The notes under the pieces: generated by a model
What the model was told of the DNA's origin: nothing
Databases searched by the model: none
The model's input: the letters and a program-made list of their open reading frames with translations, nothing else
Shown: positions 32,410 through 39,802 of the stretch, one piece after another
How the letters are laid out: each line of letters starts with the position of its first letter
Numbering within the stretch: the stretch's first letter is position 1
Made by a program: the position numbers and the translations under genes
Origin: Rossellomorea aquimaris
Lineage (GTDB): Bacteria > Bacillota > Bacilli > Bacillales > Bacillaceae_B
Length of the DNA: 64,000 bases
Direction of reading: 5' to 3'
Assembly (NCBI RefSeq): GCF_008180865.1
Contig: NZ_VTEX01000001.1
Coordinates: 1,389,809 to 1,453,808, forward strand

Positions 32410-32832
32410 CTACACCAATCCCATTCCCTCTGCCACCACTGCAATCATTTCCTTCTTCAATCGGTAATACGTCCTGTGTGGTATTCCCAGGTTCAAGAAT
32501 ACATCTGTATCATACATCCCTAACATGTATCGTTGCTCCCATATCTTCTGCTGATCCGGTTTCAGTGAATCAAATATCAGGTCTAGCTTCTTCTTCGTAA
32601 GTATATATTCCTCTAGTTGTATCTCATTCATGGCTAGTTCCTCTGTCTGACTGTGGAACTGGTTTCCCCTTTGCGATTCACTTGCGTCATAGTTGACGGT
32701 CATCTTGTTTGTTTTGAGCTGCCTTGATTCTATAATGGCATCCAGCATACGGTAACGGCTCATAAGTTTTTGAGCTTTTCTTTTGGCTTCTTTCGGGATG
32801 CTCGTATCAATGAATTGTAGTTGATCTATCAT
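32410..32832 (-). CDS. ArpU-type phage transcriptional regulator
   Basis: 140 aa. A central helical region and a C-terminal sigma-70 region 4-like HTH: LIFDSLKPDQQKIWEQRYMLGMYDTDVFLNLGIPHRTYYRLKKEMI. ArpU/RinA-type proteins at this position activate late genes. ATG at 32830-32832 has GGGGGAGAG upstream; a longer frame to 32865 would run into the preceding small gene. Confidence 0.75.
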   Translation of the reverse strand: MIDQLQFIDTSIPKEAKRKAQKLMSRYRMLDAIIESRQLKTNKMTVNYDASESQRGNQFHSQTEELAMNEIQLEEYILTKKKLDLIFDSLKPDQQKIWEQRYMLGMYDTDVFLNLGIPHRTYYRLKKEMIAVVAEGMGLV

Positions 32833-32900
32833 CTTCTCTCCCCCAATATAAATCCGACTAGGCATACAAAAGCTAGAAACATAATTACAGTGTTAATCAT
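32829..32900 (-). CDS. Short membrane peptide, 23 aa
   Basis: MINTVIMFLAFVCLVGFILG then ERR; one membrane span. AAGGAGGAT lies upstream and its stop overlaps the ArpU-like start, suggesting translational coupling. Confidence 0.5.
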   Translation of the reverse strand: MINTVIMFLAFVCLVGFILGERR

Positions 32901-32913
32901 TCATTCATCCTCC

Positions 32914-33069
32914 TTACAGTAGGAAAAATACCATGACTGTCATCGAAACAGTAAATATGAATGTATACGCATGTTGGTTTTGGGCTTTCTTGTCACTTTC
33001 TGCAATCGCCCCCATTGCGAACAGTATTAAAATATAATTAGAACCACCTTTAATGTAGTAACCATTCAA
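32914..33069 (-). CDS. Small two-span membrane protein, 51 aa
   Basis: Start TTG at 33067-33069 overlapping the previous stop (AGTTGA). Hydrophobic IKGGSNYILILFAMGAIAES and TFIFTVSMTVMVFFLL segments flank a short polar loop. The start codon is uncertain. Confidence 0.45.
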   Translation of the reverse strand: MNGYYIKGGSNYILILFAMGAIAESDKKAQNQHAYTFIFTVSMTVMVFFLL

Positions 33070-33566
33070 CTTCCCCCTTCTTTATCAATAGCCTTGATCA
33101 TATCCTTCATGGTGAGCATAGCCCCTGCGTAGCTGGTAGCGATTCCTTTCCATGTAACGTAATGGCCTTCATATATGCCTGATATCTCTTGGTTGATGCC
33201 CTCTTGGACCTTACTTCGATAATTGGAGTCATTCACCGTCACTTTGTTTGTCTCACGTTCGTATATATAAAACTGTCCACGTTCTGTACTCGCTTTACCA
33301 TAGTAATATTGATACTGACTTTTAAAGTACCCTGCAAGCTTCCACGCTTCCCTCTCTGCCTTGTTGTAGTAGTATTGGAGTTTGCTAATTTTAAAGGGTG
33401 TTAGCGCGTCTATATCCTCTTCATACTTATTGATGAATGTGAGCATTTGGTTGTGTTTCCGGATGACGTCCCGGATTGTGTCCGGGATATCGTCCTTCAC
33501 CTCTTTCCGTAGAGCTTCTATATCAACTGGTTGCTCTCGGAATATATCCTCTGTTGGTTGAGTCAT
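33066..33566 (-). CDS. Unknown phage protein, 166 aa
   Basis: Soluble, aromatic/charged: KHNQMLTFINKYEEDIDALTPFKISKLQYYYNKAEREAWKL and a YYYGKAS stretch. No recognisable catalytic motif. In the middle operon between the membrane genes and the ArpU-like regulator. The charged helical character suggests a structural or DNA-associated role, unproven. Confidence 0.65.
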   Translation of the reverse strand: MTQPTEDIFREQPVDIEALRKEVKDDIPDTIRDVIRKHNQMLTFINKYEEDIDALTPFKISKLQYYYNKAEREAWKLAGYFKSQYQYYYGKASTERGQFYIYERETNKVTVNDSNYRSKVQEGINQEISGIYEGHYVTWKGIATSYAGAMLTMKDMIKAIDKEGGS

Positions 33567-33578
33567 TTACTCACCCCT

Positions 33579-33767
33579 TTATTCCGGTCTTTTATTCTTT
33601 TCTGAATACTTCTTGTACAAGAATTCCACGAAACTTTTCTTTAACTTCAACTCGTCAACAATTTTATCGAATAGCCAATCCCAGAGAAATATCATGCCTG
33701 TTAGCAAAACCATACACCCCAAAATTAAGGTTAAATAAACTGATATTAAAACTAACCAATCAAACAT
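33579..33767 (-). CDS. Membrane protein, 62 aa
   Basis: MFDWLVLISVYLTLILGCMVLLTGMIFLWDWLFDKIV: one long or two closely spaced spans followed by a basic helix (KLKKSFVEFLYKKYSEKNKRPE). Overlaps the preceding nuclease gene by 8 bp. Confidence 0.6.
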   Translation of the reverse strand: MFDWLVLISVYLTLILGCMVLLTGMIFLWDWLFDKIVDELKLKKSFVEFLYKKYSEKNKRPE

Positions 33768-34191
33768 ACTTCCATCCCCCTTTATGCTTCTTCACGACCA
33801 ATAACTCAAACCCTTGTGTATACTCGAACATTTTGCGTACCAGGGGAAAGCGTTCATTCGCCCACCCCTTTACATCAATCACTTCCACTTTTCCGTTATC
33901 GTATGTGACTTTGAAGTCTGCTTTATATGTCCAAGGTTGCTTGCTTCTATATCCCTCTCCGTTACATGCCTTGCATTTAATCATATTGCCTGTTTTGGGT
34001 GACTTAACTCTCCCCTTGATACAACGTCTACATTCAAACTGAAACGATTCTACGAGCGTGTAGTGAGGTTGTAGGGCTATGTCTGATATATCATCACGAC
34101 TTTTAAGATATTCATAGTATTGGCCTTCACTGGTTGAGTCGAATTCATGACCGTCAATGATTACTTTTACACTGTTTATTTTCTTACCCAT
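33760..34191 (-). CDS. DUF1064-type PD-(D/E)XK nuclease with zinc-finger insert
   Basis: 143 aa. The DUF1064 core reads EFDSTSEGQYYEYLKSR (E23), TYKADFKVTYDNGKVEVIDVKGW (D92, D106, K108), i.e. a PD-(D/E)XK-like active site. Between the two halves sits an inserted segment CRRC...CKACNGEG (C54, C57, C73, C76) that looks like a zinc knuckle or DnaJ-type finger and is not part of the usual family core. Predicted phage endonuclease, possibly recombination-related. Confidence 0.78.
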   Translation of the reverse strand: MGKKINSVKVIIDGHEFDSTSEGQYYEYLKSRDDISDIALQPHYTLVESFQFECRRCIKGRVKSPKTGNMIKCKACNGEGYRSKQPWTYKADFKVTYDNGKVEVIDVKGWANERFPLVRKMFEYTQGFELLVVKKHKGGWKYV

Positions 34192-34385
34192 TACATCAAC
34201 CCCAATCCACTTGCTATATACTGACCAAATTCGTATATTCCAATTATCAAAGGTATGACCATAGCTATCAAAATCCCTACCATTACCTCGCCACCAGTTT
34301 CAAGGCCGAATGCCATACCGACTAACAAGCCCATTACGGAAATAACAAGTAATCCGATTACGAAACACCCAATGACTACGATCAT
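34191..34385 (-). CDS. Two-span membrane protein, 64 aa
   Basis: MIVVIGCFVIGLLVISVMGLLVGMAFG and GILIAMVIPLIIGIYEFGQYI; glycine-rich. Start overlaps the next gene's stop (ATGA). Unknown role. Confidence 0.6.
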   Translation of the reverse strand: MIVVIGCFVIGLLVISVMGLLVGMAFGLETGGEVMVGILIAMVIPLIIGIYEFGQYIASGLGLM

Positions 34386-34513
34386 CCCTTCACCAACATT
34401 TCTTCATACATCTTTTCAATGGATTCATCTTTCATACTGTCAAAGTAGGAGCGATTGTATCCTGTGGCAGCGACTAACCATTCAATGAGGTTGTTTCTTT
34501 CCTCTTTGGTCAT
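34382..34513 (-). CDS. Small BH0509-like protein, 43 aa
   Basis: MTKEERNNLIEWLVAATGYN then RSYFDSMKDESIEKMYEEML. This compact all-helical pattern (I-E-W-L-V-x-x-T-G-x-N/S, then L/MY-E) is common in Bacillus phages. Stop overlaps the membrane gene start; start is 1 base from the dUTPase stop. Confidence 0.65.
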   Translation of the reverse strand: MTKEERNNLIEWLVAATGYNRSYFDSMKDESIEKMYEEMLVKG

Positions 34514-34995
34514 TAATATCCCTCCGTCTGTCTAGCATGATTTTTTTCGTTCTTCTTCACGTACGCAATCTGTATATCCTCTTCACTGAATCCAAGTTGA
34601 TCGCCAATCGCTAAGTAATACCGGAACATCCTCGCCCATTCACCGCATGAGTTTAATCCCGATTGAAAAAGGTCATTGAATAACTCCCCAAGCGACTTGT
34701 GTTGTTTATCGAATCGTGAAGCTTTTACTTCTTTAACGAACCTATCCCATCCTCTTTCGATTGCTATTGATAAAAGGAAGTGGATGCCGTCACAAAATTC
34801 TTCTAAGACTACTTCTCTCTCATCCGATGATTTGTTACTCCAAAATTTAAAGAATCGGTTACTGTTCGCTAACTCACCCAACTCCACCTTAAATGCGATT
34901 ATTTTCAGTTCCAAGACATCATCTGGAATCTCGTGATCTTTCTTTATCCGGTCATCTAAACATCGTTGTATCTCATAATATGGTAATAGGTTCAT
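34513..34995 (-). CDS. All-alpha dimeric dUTPase
   Basis: 160 aa, MazG/dUTPase_2 superfamily. IIAFKVELGELANSNRFFKFWSNKSSDEREVVLEEFCDGIHFLLSIAIERG carries the E-x2-E and E-x2-D metal-binding motifs. Hydrolyses dUTP to dUMP to keep uracil out of phage DNA. Operon neighbours are SSB and nucleases, consistent with replication function. Confidence 0.9.
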   Translation of the reverse strand: MNLLPYYEIQRCLDDRIKKDHEIPDDVLELKIIAFKVELGELANSNRFFKFWSNKSSDEREVVLEEFCDGIHFLLSIAIERGWDRFVKEVKASRFDKQHKSLGELFNDLFQSGLNSCGEWARMFRYYLAIGDQLGFSEEDIQIAYVKKNEKNHARQTEGY

Positions 34996-35246
34996 GATCC
35001 ACTTCTCCTTTTCAACCCGTATTCATTTATTTTGTTCTGCACCATGTATTGCTCTATCCCAAGTTCCACTGCTATAGATAGGAGAGAGTGCCCTCTCCCA
35101 TATAGCAAGATTAAATCAGGTATCATATCATCCGACCATTGATTGATTTGAAGCTCTCTTGCCGCTGCGTATTTATCGTTTAAGTCGCAATCCTCATGCA
35201 AGGCAATTTGTAGTAGTTGACGTTTGGAAGCTATATCCCATTTCAT
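34992..35246 (-). CDS. Small HTH-like phage protein, 84 aa
   Basis: MKWDIASKRQLLQIALHEDC, then PDLILLYGRGHSLLSIAVELGIEQYMVQNKINEYGLKRR, with a C-terminal helix-turn-helix look (SLLSIAVELG-IEQYMVQNKINEYG). Overlaps the dUTPase start by 4 bases. DNA-binding is inferred only. Confidence 0.65.
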   Translation of the reverse strand: MKWDIASKRQLLQIALHEDCDLNDKYAAARELQINQWSDDMIPDLILLYGRGHSLLSIAVELGIEQYMVQNKINEYGLKRRSGS

Positions 35247-35271
35247 GTGTTCACCTCATTACTTTAGTGCG

Positions 35272-35715
35272 TTAAAAGGGTAAATCATCCGAGTCAATGT
35301 CAATTGGCACATTGTCATTGGTGAATGGATCATCATTTAGTTTGTTGTTATTTTGACTGCTTGATTGATTTGTAGATTGATTGTTTTCGTTCCACTTCTT
35401 GACCGTGATAAATTGCACTCTTTCAGCATTCACACTCCAAAAGTATTCTCGTCTACCGTCTTTATCTCTGCTGCTCGTTCTAATCGCACCCGGCACACCT
35501 GCCGTATCTCCTTTTTGAAGTGTATTCGCAACGTTTTCCGCTGCGTTACCTCCCCAAAACTCTACCGGGATAAAGTCAGCATCTATTTCACCTTGCTTAT
35601 TCTTAAATGACCTCGATACCGCTAAAGTAAATTTCACTACAGGCTTACCGTCTGGTGTATAAGTTAGTGATGGATCATTCGTTAATCGTCCTACCCAAGT
35701 TCCGTTGTTAATCAT
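35272..35715 (-). CDS. ssb: Single-stranded DNA-binding protein
   Basis: 147 aa. OB-fold: NNGTWVGRLTNDPSLTYTPDGKPVVKFTLAVSR, DFIPVEFWGGNAAENVANTLQKGDTAGVPG and REYFWSVNAERVQF. A Gln/Asn-rich linker leads to the acidic DSDDLPF tip that recruits partner proteins. Phage-encoded and separate from the host ssb. Confidence 0.95.
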   Translation of the reverse strand: MINNGTWVGRLTNDPSLTYTPDGKPVVKFTLAVSRSFKNKQGEIDADFIPVEFWGGNAAENVANTLQKGDTAGVPGAIRTSSRDKDGRREYFWSVNAERVQFITVKKWNENNQSTNQSSSQNNNKLNDDPFTNDNVPIDIDSDDLPF

Positions 35716-35795
35716 AGTTAATTCCTCCTAAGAATATATGTTCCTCTTGTCCATTTTTAGATTTGACTGTAATGTTAACATGTGACTTTCTATGC

Positions 35796-35915
35796 TTATT
35801 TTCTGATGAATACAAGATAGTCATATTTCCGGGGCTTACATTCGTATACGATCACCTTCTGTAAGGTGTCCCCATCTACTGTTTTAATGGTCTTTTGTTT
35901 CACCCAACGCTTCAC
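35796..35915 (-). CDS. Small basic protein, 39 aa
   Basis: Starts at GTG 35913-35915 with GGAGGG 5 bases upstream; reads VKRWVKQKTIKTVDGDTLQK then VIVYECKPRKYDYLVFIRK. The good RBS and tight position between SSB and the coiled-coil gene support it. Unknown function. Confidence 0.55.
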   Translation of the reverse strand: MKRWVKQKTIKTVDGDTLQKVIVYECKPRKYDYLVFIRK

Positions 35916-35918
35916 GTT

Positions 35919-36131
35919 TCACCCTCCATTCTTTTGAGTTCCACGTTTGCCGTTCTTGAAGTGCTGCTTCTCTTTCTTTTTCTTTTTGTTGATTACCCTG
36001 GTGAGTTCTTTAATTTTCCGATTCTTATTGCTTAACTGTTGTTTCAGATGCTTATTCTCTTCTGCTAACCGTTGATTGATTTCCTCGTAATGTTCCGATG
36101 TTTCAACGAATACTCGCTCCACTTCATCCAT
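35919..36131 (-). CDS. Coiled-coil protein, 70 aa
   Basis: HYEEINQRLAEENKHLKQQLSNKNRKIKEL is a leucine-zipper-like coiled coil, followed by a Lys-rich tail (KKKKEKQHFKNGKRG). A DNA- or partner-binding accessory is likely, but the family is unknown. Confidence 0.6.
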   Translation of the reverse strand: MDEVERVFVETSEHYEEINQRLAEENKHLKQQLSNKNRKIKELTRVINKKKKKEKQHFKNGKRGTQKNGG

Positions 36132-36142
36132 ATGAACACCCC

Positions 36143-36475
36143 TTATAGGTAATCTCCGTTTTCATCTAGGTTCTTCTCAACCCATTCTTCAAACCACTTA
36201 CGAACCGATTTCAAAGCATGTGCTTCTCTATGGCAGTTGATACAAATGGATACACCGTTTCGTTTTACTCCTTGGCCCATCTGTGACTTATAGAAAACAT
36301 GGTGCGGTATTTTCTCTAAATAGTATGATCCGCACCGTACACACTGGTAATTGTCACGTTCGCATATTTCTTTGATGGTCTTGGATGAGAACTTTCCTCT
36401 GTCCTTCTGTTTAGGTGTGCGTCTGTTGTGGTTTGTCTGTTGACTCTTTGAGTATGGATTATATTCACCTAGCAA
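36143..36475 (-). CDS. HNH endonuclease
   Basis: 110 aa. Zinc-containing HNH: CERDNYQCVRCGS (C-x2-C), HHVFYKSQ, VSICINCHREAHA (C-x2-C-H-x3-H). Stand-alone phage HNH of the HNH_5/McrA type, often a replication- or packaging-linked nickase. Overlapping no neighbour. Confidence 0.88.
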   Translation of the reverse strand: MLGEYNPYSKSQQTNHNRRTPKQKDRGKFSSKTIKEICERDNYQCVRCGSYYLEKIPHHVFYKSQMGQGVKRNGVSICINCHREAHALKSVRKWFEEWVEKNLDENGDYL

Positions 36476-36479
36476 ACTA

Positions 36480-36875
36480 TCACCCCTTAATTAATTCATC
36501 GAATATCTCATCTGCCTTCTTTGCAGCTTCCGTGTGTTCGATTGCTTCCACTTGACTCCACCACATGAAGAAGCATTCATCCTTGTAATACCACTTCACT
36601 AATCTCTTTTCTATTGTTTTGAAGTAAGCCCCGTGTTCTTCCCATTTCTCGGTGAGGTGTTTATATTCGAGTGCTGCATTGTATTGTCTTTGCTTTAACT
36701 CGTTTCTCGCTCTGTTGTATTTCTCTTCTGACTTAATGAGCTTATCTAACTTATTAAGTCTATCTTCTCTAAATGGAGCGTCCAGGTTCTCAAGAAGATA
36801 ATCCCTAAATTGAATTGTTTCTCCTGGTGTTAGTTCACTAGCTATATACTTACCTTGGAGTATTTTGGGATCCAT
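36480..36875 (-). CDS. Unknown helical phage protein, 131 aa
   Basis: MDPKILQGKYIASELTPGETIQFRDYLLEN; charged helices with tryptophans (EKWEEHGAYFKTIEKRLVKWYYKDECFFMWWSQVEA). Good RBS (GGAGAAGGTGG). No recognisable motif. Confidence 0.6.
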   Translation of the reverse strand: MDPKILQGKYIASELTPGETIQFRDYLLENLDAPFREDRLNKLDKLIKSEEKYNRARNELKQRQYNAALEYKHLTEKWEEHGAYFKTIEKRLVKWYYKDECFFMWWSQVEAIEHTEAAKKADEIFDELIKG

Positions 36876-37194
36876 CCACCTTCTCCTTCATATACAGAAC
36901 CATCAAAGGCCGTAAATGTTCTAACTCTTTCCCCTGGCTTACCACTTCTTCCCTTGCCTGTCTTAACTCTTCTCGCTTATTTTCGAGTTCAGCGTCAAGG
37001 TGAGTTAACTTCGATAGAGTGTTAAGGTAATTTCGTTCTTCTTTTTCCAATAACCATTTTCCCTTGTCAATCAACGCTTGTTTATCTTCGTTCTGTTCTT
37101 GTAAATCCTTGATAGCCATTTCCCTTACCTCTAATTCACGTTTTAACCGTTCGTTTTCTTTTTTGGTGTAAACTAACCTTTCAGCAACCTTCAT
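36850..37194 (-). CDS. Coiled-coil phage protein, 114 aa
   Basis: A nearly continuous coiled coil (KKENERLKRELEVREMAIKDLQEQ ... ELENKREELRQAREEV). ATG at 37192-37194 with GAGGGTG. Overlaps the following gene by 26 bases. Function unknown. Confidence 0.62.
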   Translation of the reverse strand: MKVAERLVYTKKENERLKRELEVREMAIKDLQEQNEDKQALIDKGKWLLEKEERNYLNTLSKLTHLDAELENKREELRQAREEVVSQGKELEHLRPLMVLYMKEKVDGSQNTPR

Positions 37195-37199
37195 CCTCT

Positions 37200-37481
37200 T
37201 CACCCTCTCATTAATTCCTCAAACCAATCTTTATCCCCGCTATCCAGCGACAGGTTGATTAATACTTGTATATCTTCTGGGTATACTTTCGTTTCAAGTG
37301 GTTTCAGTAAGTCTACTAACACCGCATCCTCTTTCACTTCCTTGTAGTGATGCTTCACCCCGTCCTCGCCCTCTCTATATACCTTGACGATTCTGTAATA
37401 GCGTTCGTTTGTTGTATCTACGATGAAGGCGTATGCTTTGTACTTGAAGTATTGGATATATACATAGTCACCTTCTTGCAT
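37200..37481 (-). CDS. Small beta-rich protein, 93 aa
   Basis: MQEGDYVYIQYFKYKAYAFIV, TTNERYYRIVKVYREGED; SH3/KOW-like beta pattern, with an acidic C-terminus. ATG at 37479-37481 has GGGGTG upstream. The next gene (37503) has a similar beta-barrel start. Confidence 0.6.
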   Translation of the reverse strand: MQEGDYVYIQYFKYKAYAFIVDTTNERYYRIVKVYREGEDGVKHHYKEVKEDAVLVDLLKPLETKVYPEDIQVLINLSLDSGDKDWFEELMRG

Positions 37482-37502
37482 GTTAGACACCCCTTAACCT
37501 TT

Positions 37503-37745
37503 TTATTGAATTACTTCCAACCGTTTATCTTGAATACCCATACTGCATATTTTTCCGCCTTTTTTAGATTCCAAGAAAACACAAACGTAATCATTTCCCA
37601 ACGGACGTTCTTCCCAGTAAGATACTCGCAATGTATTGCCCACTTTCAACCAATTATGTTTTACCAATGGAGCCTTTACGATTTTCACTATGTCGCCAGA
37701 TTTAATTTCAGTTCCATTTACATCAAATGCTTTCACACTTCTCAC
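37503..37745 (-). CDS. SH3-like small protein, 80 aa
   Basis: FDVNGTEIKSGDIVKIVKAPLVKHNWLKVGNTLRVSYW resembles SH3/KOW-like barrels. Starts at GTG within the end of the 52-aa gene upstream (overlap 23 bp). Unknown role. Confidence 0.58.
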   Translation of the reverse strand: MRSVKAFDVNGTEIKSGDIVKIVKAPLVKHNWLKVGNTLRVSYWEERPLGNDYVCVFLESKKGGKICSMGIQDKRLEVIQ

Positions 37746-37881
37746 CTCTCCGTTTCAGATAATCTGCCTTCATCTTCACATGTTCATCCCATGACGGCTT
37801 CTGATTATACTTCTTCGCCAAATCACTGTTCGCTATCTTCTCGTACCATTCTTTTGTCATGATTTGCTTTTTATTTTCCAT
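37723..37881 (-). CDS. Small charged protein, 52 aa
   Basis: MENKKQIMTKEWYEKIANSD then LAKKYNQKPSWDEHVKMKADYLKRR. GGAAG precedes the ATG. It overlaps both neighbours by 11-23 bp, which fits a compressed phage operon. A second start (MTKEWYEK) is seven codons in. Confidence 0.55.
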   Translation of the reverse strand: MENKKQIMTKEWYEKIANSDLAKKYNQKPSWDEHVKMKADYLKRRGEKCESI

Positions 37882-38113
37882 AGTGTTCTTCCACTTCCTT
37901 AATCAATGAATCTCTCATGCCTCGGATATCCGAAATGATTTTACCTTGTATTTCGTCCAATTTTTGGTCGGTTGATATAAGCTTTAATCCGTACTCTTCA
38001 ATCAACTTACTCCGTATCATTTTCAATTGATTTTCTGAAGCTGGTTCATATTCTTCATCCATTCCATAGAGCAAGGCATCAAATGCTAAAAGTAAAATTA
38101 ATTCATCCTTCAT
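37871..38113 (-). CDS. Unknown phage protein, 80 aa
   Basis: MKDELILLLAFDALLYGMDE, acidic, helical, with DQKLDEIQGKIISDIRGMRDSL. ATG overlaps the zinc-ribbon gene stop (ATGA). No family recognised. Confidence 0.6.
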   Translation of the reverse strand: MKDELILLLAFDALLYGMDEEYEPASENQLKMIRSKLIEEYGLKLISTDQKLDEIQGKIISDIRGMRDSLIKEVEEHYGK

Positions 38114-38259
38114 TGTGAATCCCCCTTTTTAAAGTTCCTTTGTAAGTCTTTACACCATTGGCATAGCCCGCTATATTTACCTGTTTTTTCCGCTTTCTTG
38201 ACAAGATGTTCTTCTATTTGACCGTCGCAACTAAAGCAATAGTAAGCTTCCTTGCTCAT
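38110..38259 (-). CDS. Small zinc-ribbon protein, 49 aa
   Basis: MSKEAYYCFSCDGQIEEHLV, then GLCQWCKDLQRNFKKG: two C-x2-C pairs make a zinc ribbon. GGGGAAGAA upstream; TGA overlaps next ATG. Likely nucleic-acid or protein binding. Confidence 0.6.
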   Translation of the reverse strand: MSKEAYYCFSCDGQIEEHLVKKAEKTGKYSGLCQWCKDLQRNFKKGDSQ

Positions 38260-38300
38260 TTCTTCCCCTCCACCAAATGTTGTCTTACCGCCTGTACCGT

Positions 38301-38477
38301 TTACTGGTATTCAGCTTTATATTGCTCAACCTTTGTGAGTAATTCGTTTTGGATGTCTATGATGCGTTCGTGATGGAGATTAACCTTACGTCCAAGGGCT
38401 TTGCTGATTCTTTCCTCTGTCGTGAATCGGTAGCTTTCTGGAATATCCTCGAAGTTCATGTTAATTTGCTTTGACAT
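38301..38477 (-). CDS. Small phage protein, 58 aa
   Basis: MSKQINMNFEDIPESYRFTT; mixed charge. Start chosen at 38475-38477, GGAGG 10 bases upstream; it begins inside the tail of the HNH gene. Unknown. Confidence 0.55.
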   Translation of the reverse strand: MSKQINMNFEDIPESYRFTTEERISKALGRKVNLHHERIIDIQNELLTKVEQYKAEYQ

Positions 38478-39003
38478 GTTTCCAATTCCTCCCATTCCTA
38501 ATGTTGGAAATGATATATGTTTTTATATTGAATATTTCTGATATTTCTTTGTTAGACTTACCTCTCGAAATGAGAATCTTAATTTCTTTTACTCGACTTT
38601 CTGTTAATTTCGAATTATGATGTTTTTCCCCTTTAGCACCCACGAATGTATTCAATCCCAATTTATGTGCGTGTCTTATATTTTCGGATCTGGTTAACCA
38701 TTCAAGATTATCAACAGAATTATTCATTTTGTTTCCGTCAATGTGGTTTACATCACCTTTATTTTCGGGGTTAGGGATAAAAGCATTCGCAACAAGTCTA
38801 TGAACGGTCAGTGATTTTTGTTTTCCGTCTTTGTTCAACATTGTGAATTTATATCCATGATTTCCGATGTATAATTTTCTCAACTTACTTTTAATCCTTC
38901 TCCCATGGGTAGTTACTCTTTCCACACCCCTTATATCACCTGAACTACTAACCTCATAAAAACCTTCATATCCTCCGACGGGTTTCCAAACCAGATTTCT
39001 CAT
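38461..39003 (-). CDS. NUMOD4/HNH homing-type endonuclease
   Basis: 180 aa. NUMOD4 start (WKPVGGYEGFYEVSSSGDIRG), HNH_3 core (VHRLVANAFIPNPENKGDVNHIDGNKMNNSVDNLEWLT) and a C-terminal DNA-recognition helix-turn-helix (KLTESRVKEIKILISRGKSNKEISEIF). This layout is that of I-HmuI-like free-standing homing nucleases. It sits between replication genes with an ATGA overlap to the gene before it and is AT-rich, consistent with insertion as a selfish gene. Confidence 0.88.
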   Translation of the reverse strand: MRNLVWKPVGGYEGFYEVSSSGDIRGVERVTTHGRRIKSKLRKLYIGNHGYKFTMLNKDGKQKSLTVHRLVANAFIPNPENKGDVNHIDGNKMNNSVDNLEWLTRSENIRHAHKLGLNTFVGAKGEKHHNSKLTESRVKEIKILISRGKSNKEISEIFNIKTYIISNIRNGRNWKHVKAN

Positions 39004-39464
39004 ACGATTTCCTCCCGTTTTCTGTAGTGGTGGTACATTCCTAACTTCCGAACGTTTCCTAATTGACTGGATAATGTTTTAGGTGTCCTCCCTAACGCTA
39101 GAGCAACCTTATTTAAGCCGTCTAAGTCGTGCCAGGTACAAAGGTATTGGATTTCCTCTACCGTCCATTCTTCGCCCTGTCTGTCGTGATATATAGGGTG
39201 GTAGTTCATACGACTTGCCTTGTCATGCGTTACACCCTCTTTTAACTCCAATTCCTCCATGATTCTATGCTGCCGTTTAACGTGTAGGGCCATGACGATT
39301 ATTTCTTCTTCCGGTCTGTTGAAGTGATCCACTAACTCATGTAAGGGTGTATCTTCGTATAGTCTGATAAACTCCCTCTCATTCTCTATCGTCCACTCAT
39401 GATTCAAGTCACCCAATGCAGTAGTCGTACTCTTTATTCGGCTTGTATCCGTACTCTTTCTCAT
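39000..39464 (-). CDS. HTH/SANT-like phage protein, about 154 aa
   Basis: Two homologous tryptophan-containing modules: HEWTIENEREFIRLYEDTPLHELVDHFNRPEEE and EEWTVEEIQYLCTWHDLDGLNKVALALGRTPKTLSSQLG, each resembling a Myb/SANT-like DNA-binding unit. The C-terminus overlaps the HNH start. Several in-frame starts exist inside the upstream gene (ATG at 39462-39464, GTG/ATG further up, or TTG nearer 39412); the choice is uncertain. Confidence 0.65.
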   Translation of the reverse strand: MRKSTDTSRIKSTTTALGDLNHEWTIENEREFIRLYEDTPLHELVDHFNRPEEEIIVMALHVKRQHRIMEELELKEGVTHDKASRMNYHPIYHDRQGEEWTVEEIQYLCTWHDLDGLNKVALALGRTPKTLSSQLGNVRKLGMYHHYRKREEIV

Positions 39465-39618
39465 AAGCCTGTTCAAACCTTTCACAGAATTTCTTGTATT
39501 CCTGTTCTTTTGCTTGTCTTACTGTCATAGACTGTTTACAGGAGCAAGGGATAATGTGCGTTACCCCTGCTTCATGTGTGTAGTAGCGACCTTGATTGGA
39601 ACATTTAGGACAGGTCAT
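39409..39618 (-). CDS. Zinc-finger small protein, 69 aa
   Basis: MTCPKCSNQGRYYTHEAG...IIPCSCKQSM: C-x2-C and C-x-C pairs, then a charged helix. A typical small accessory in DnaC-adjacent phage operons. TGA overlaps with the next gene start (ATGA). Confidence 0.65.
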   Translation of the reverse strand: MTCPKCSNQGRYYTHEAGVTHIIPCSCKQSMTVRQAKEQEYKKFCERFEQAYEKEYGYKPNKEYDYCIG

Positions 39619-39791
39619 AGTCTATATTCTGCCTTGGGCCAAAATTCAGAACATGAATGGAATGAGTTTGTATATCTACCTAACTTTTGGCTCGCATGAC
39701 CACACGTTCCTGTATTGATTATTTTTCTAGTCCAATAAAGGCAATTTCTGCATTGTATTGCCGTTCCTTCTTTTGTCATGAAATGACCCAT
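39615..39791 (-). CDS. Small cysteine-rich protein, 58 aa
   Basis: MGHFMTKEGTAIQCRNCLYW, then TGTCGHASQKLG and SCSEFWPKAEYRL. ATG at 39789-39791 has GGAGG at 7 bases. Four or five cysteines suggest a metal site. Confidence 0.6.
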   Translation of the reverse strand: MGHFMTKEGTAIQCRNCLYWTRKIINTGTCGHASQKLGRYTNSFHSCSEFWPKAEYRL

Positions 39792-39802
39792 CTTCATTCC
39801 TC

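Noticed and set aside
33476-34042. 188-codon + strand frame
   Set aside because: Crosses three well-supported leftward genes, with no RBS or family resemblance.
38461-39003. Group I intron around the homing nuclease
   Set aside because: No intron core or split exon is evident; flanking genes are intact.
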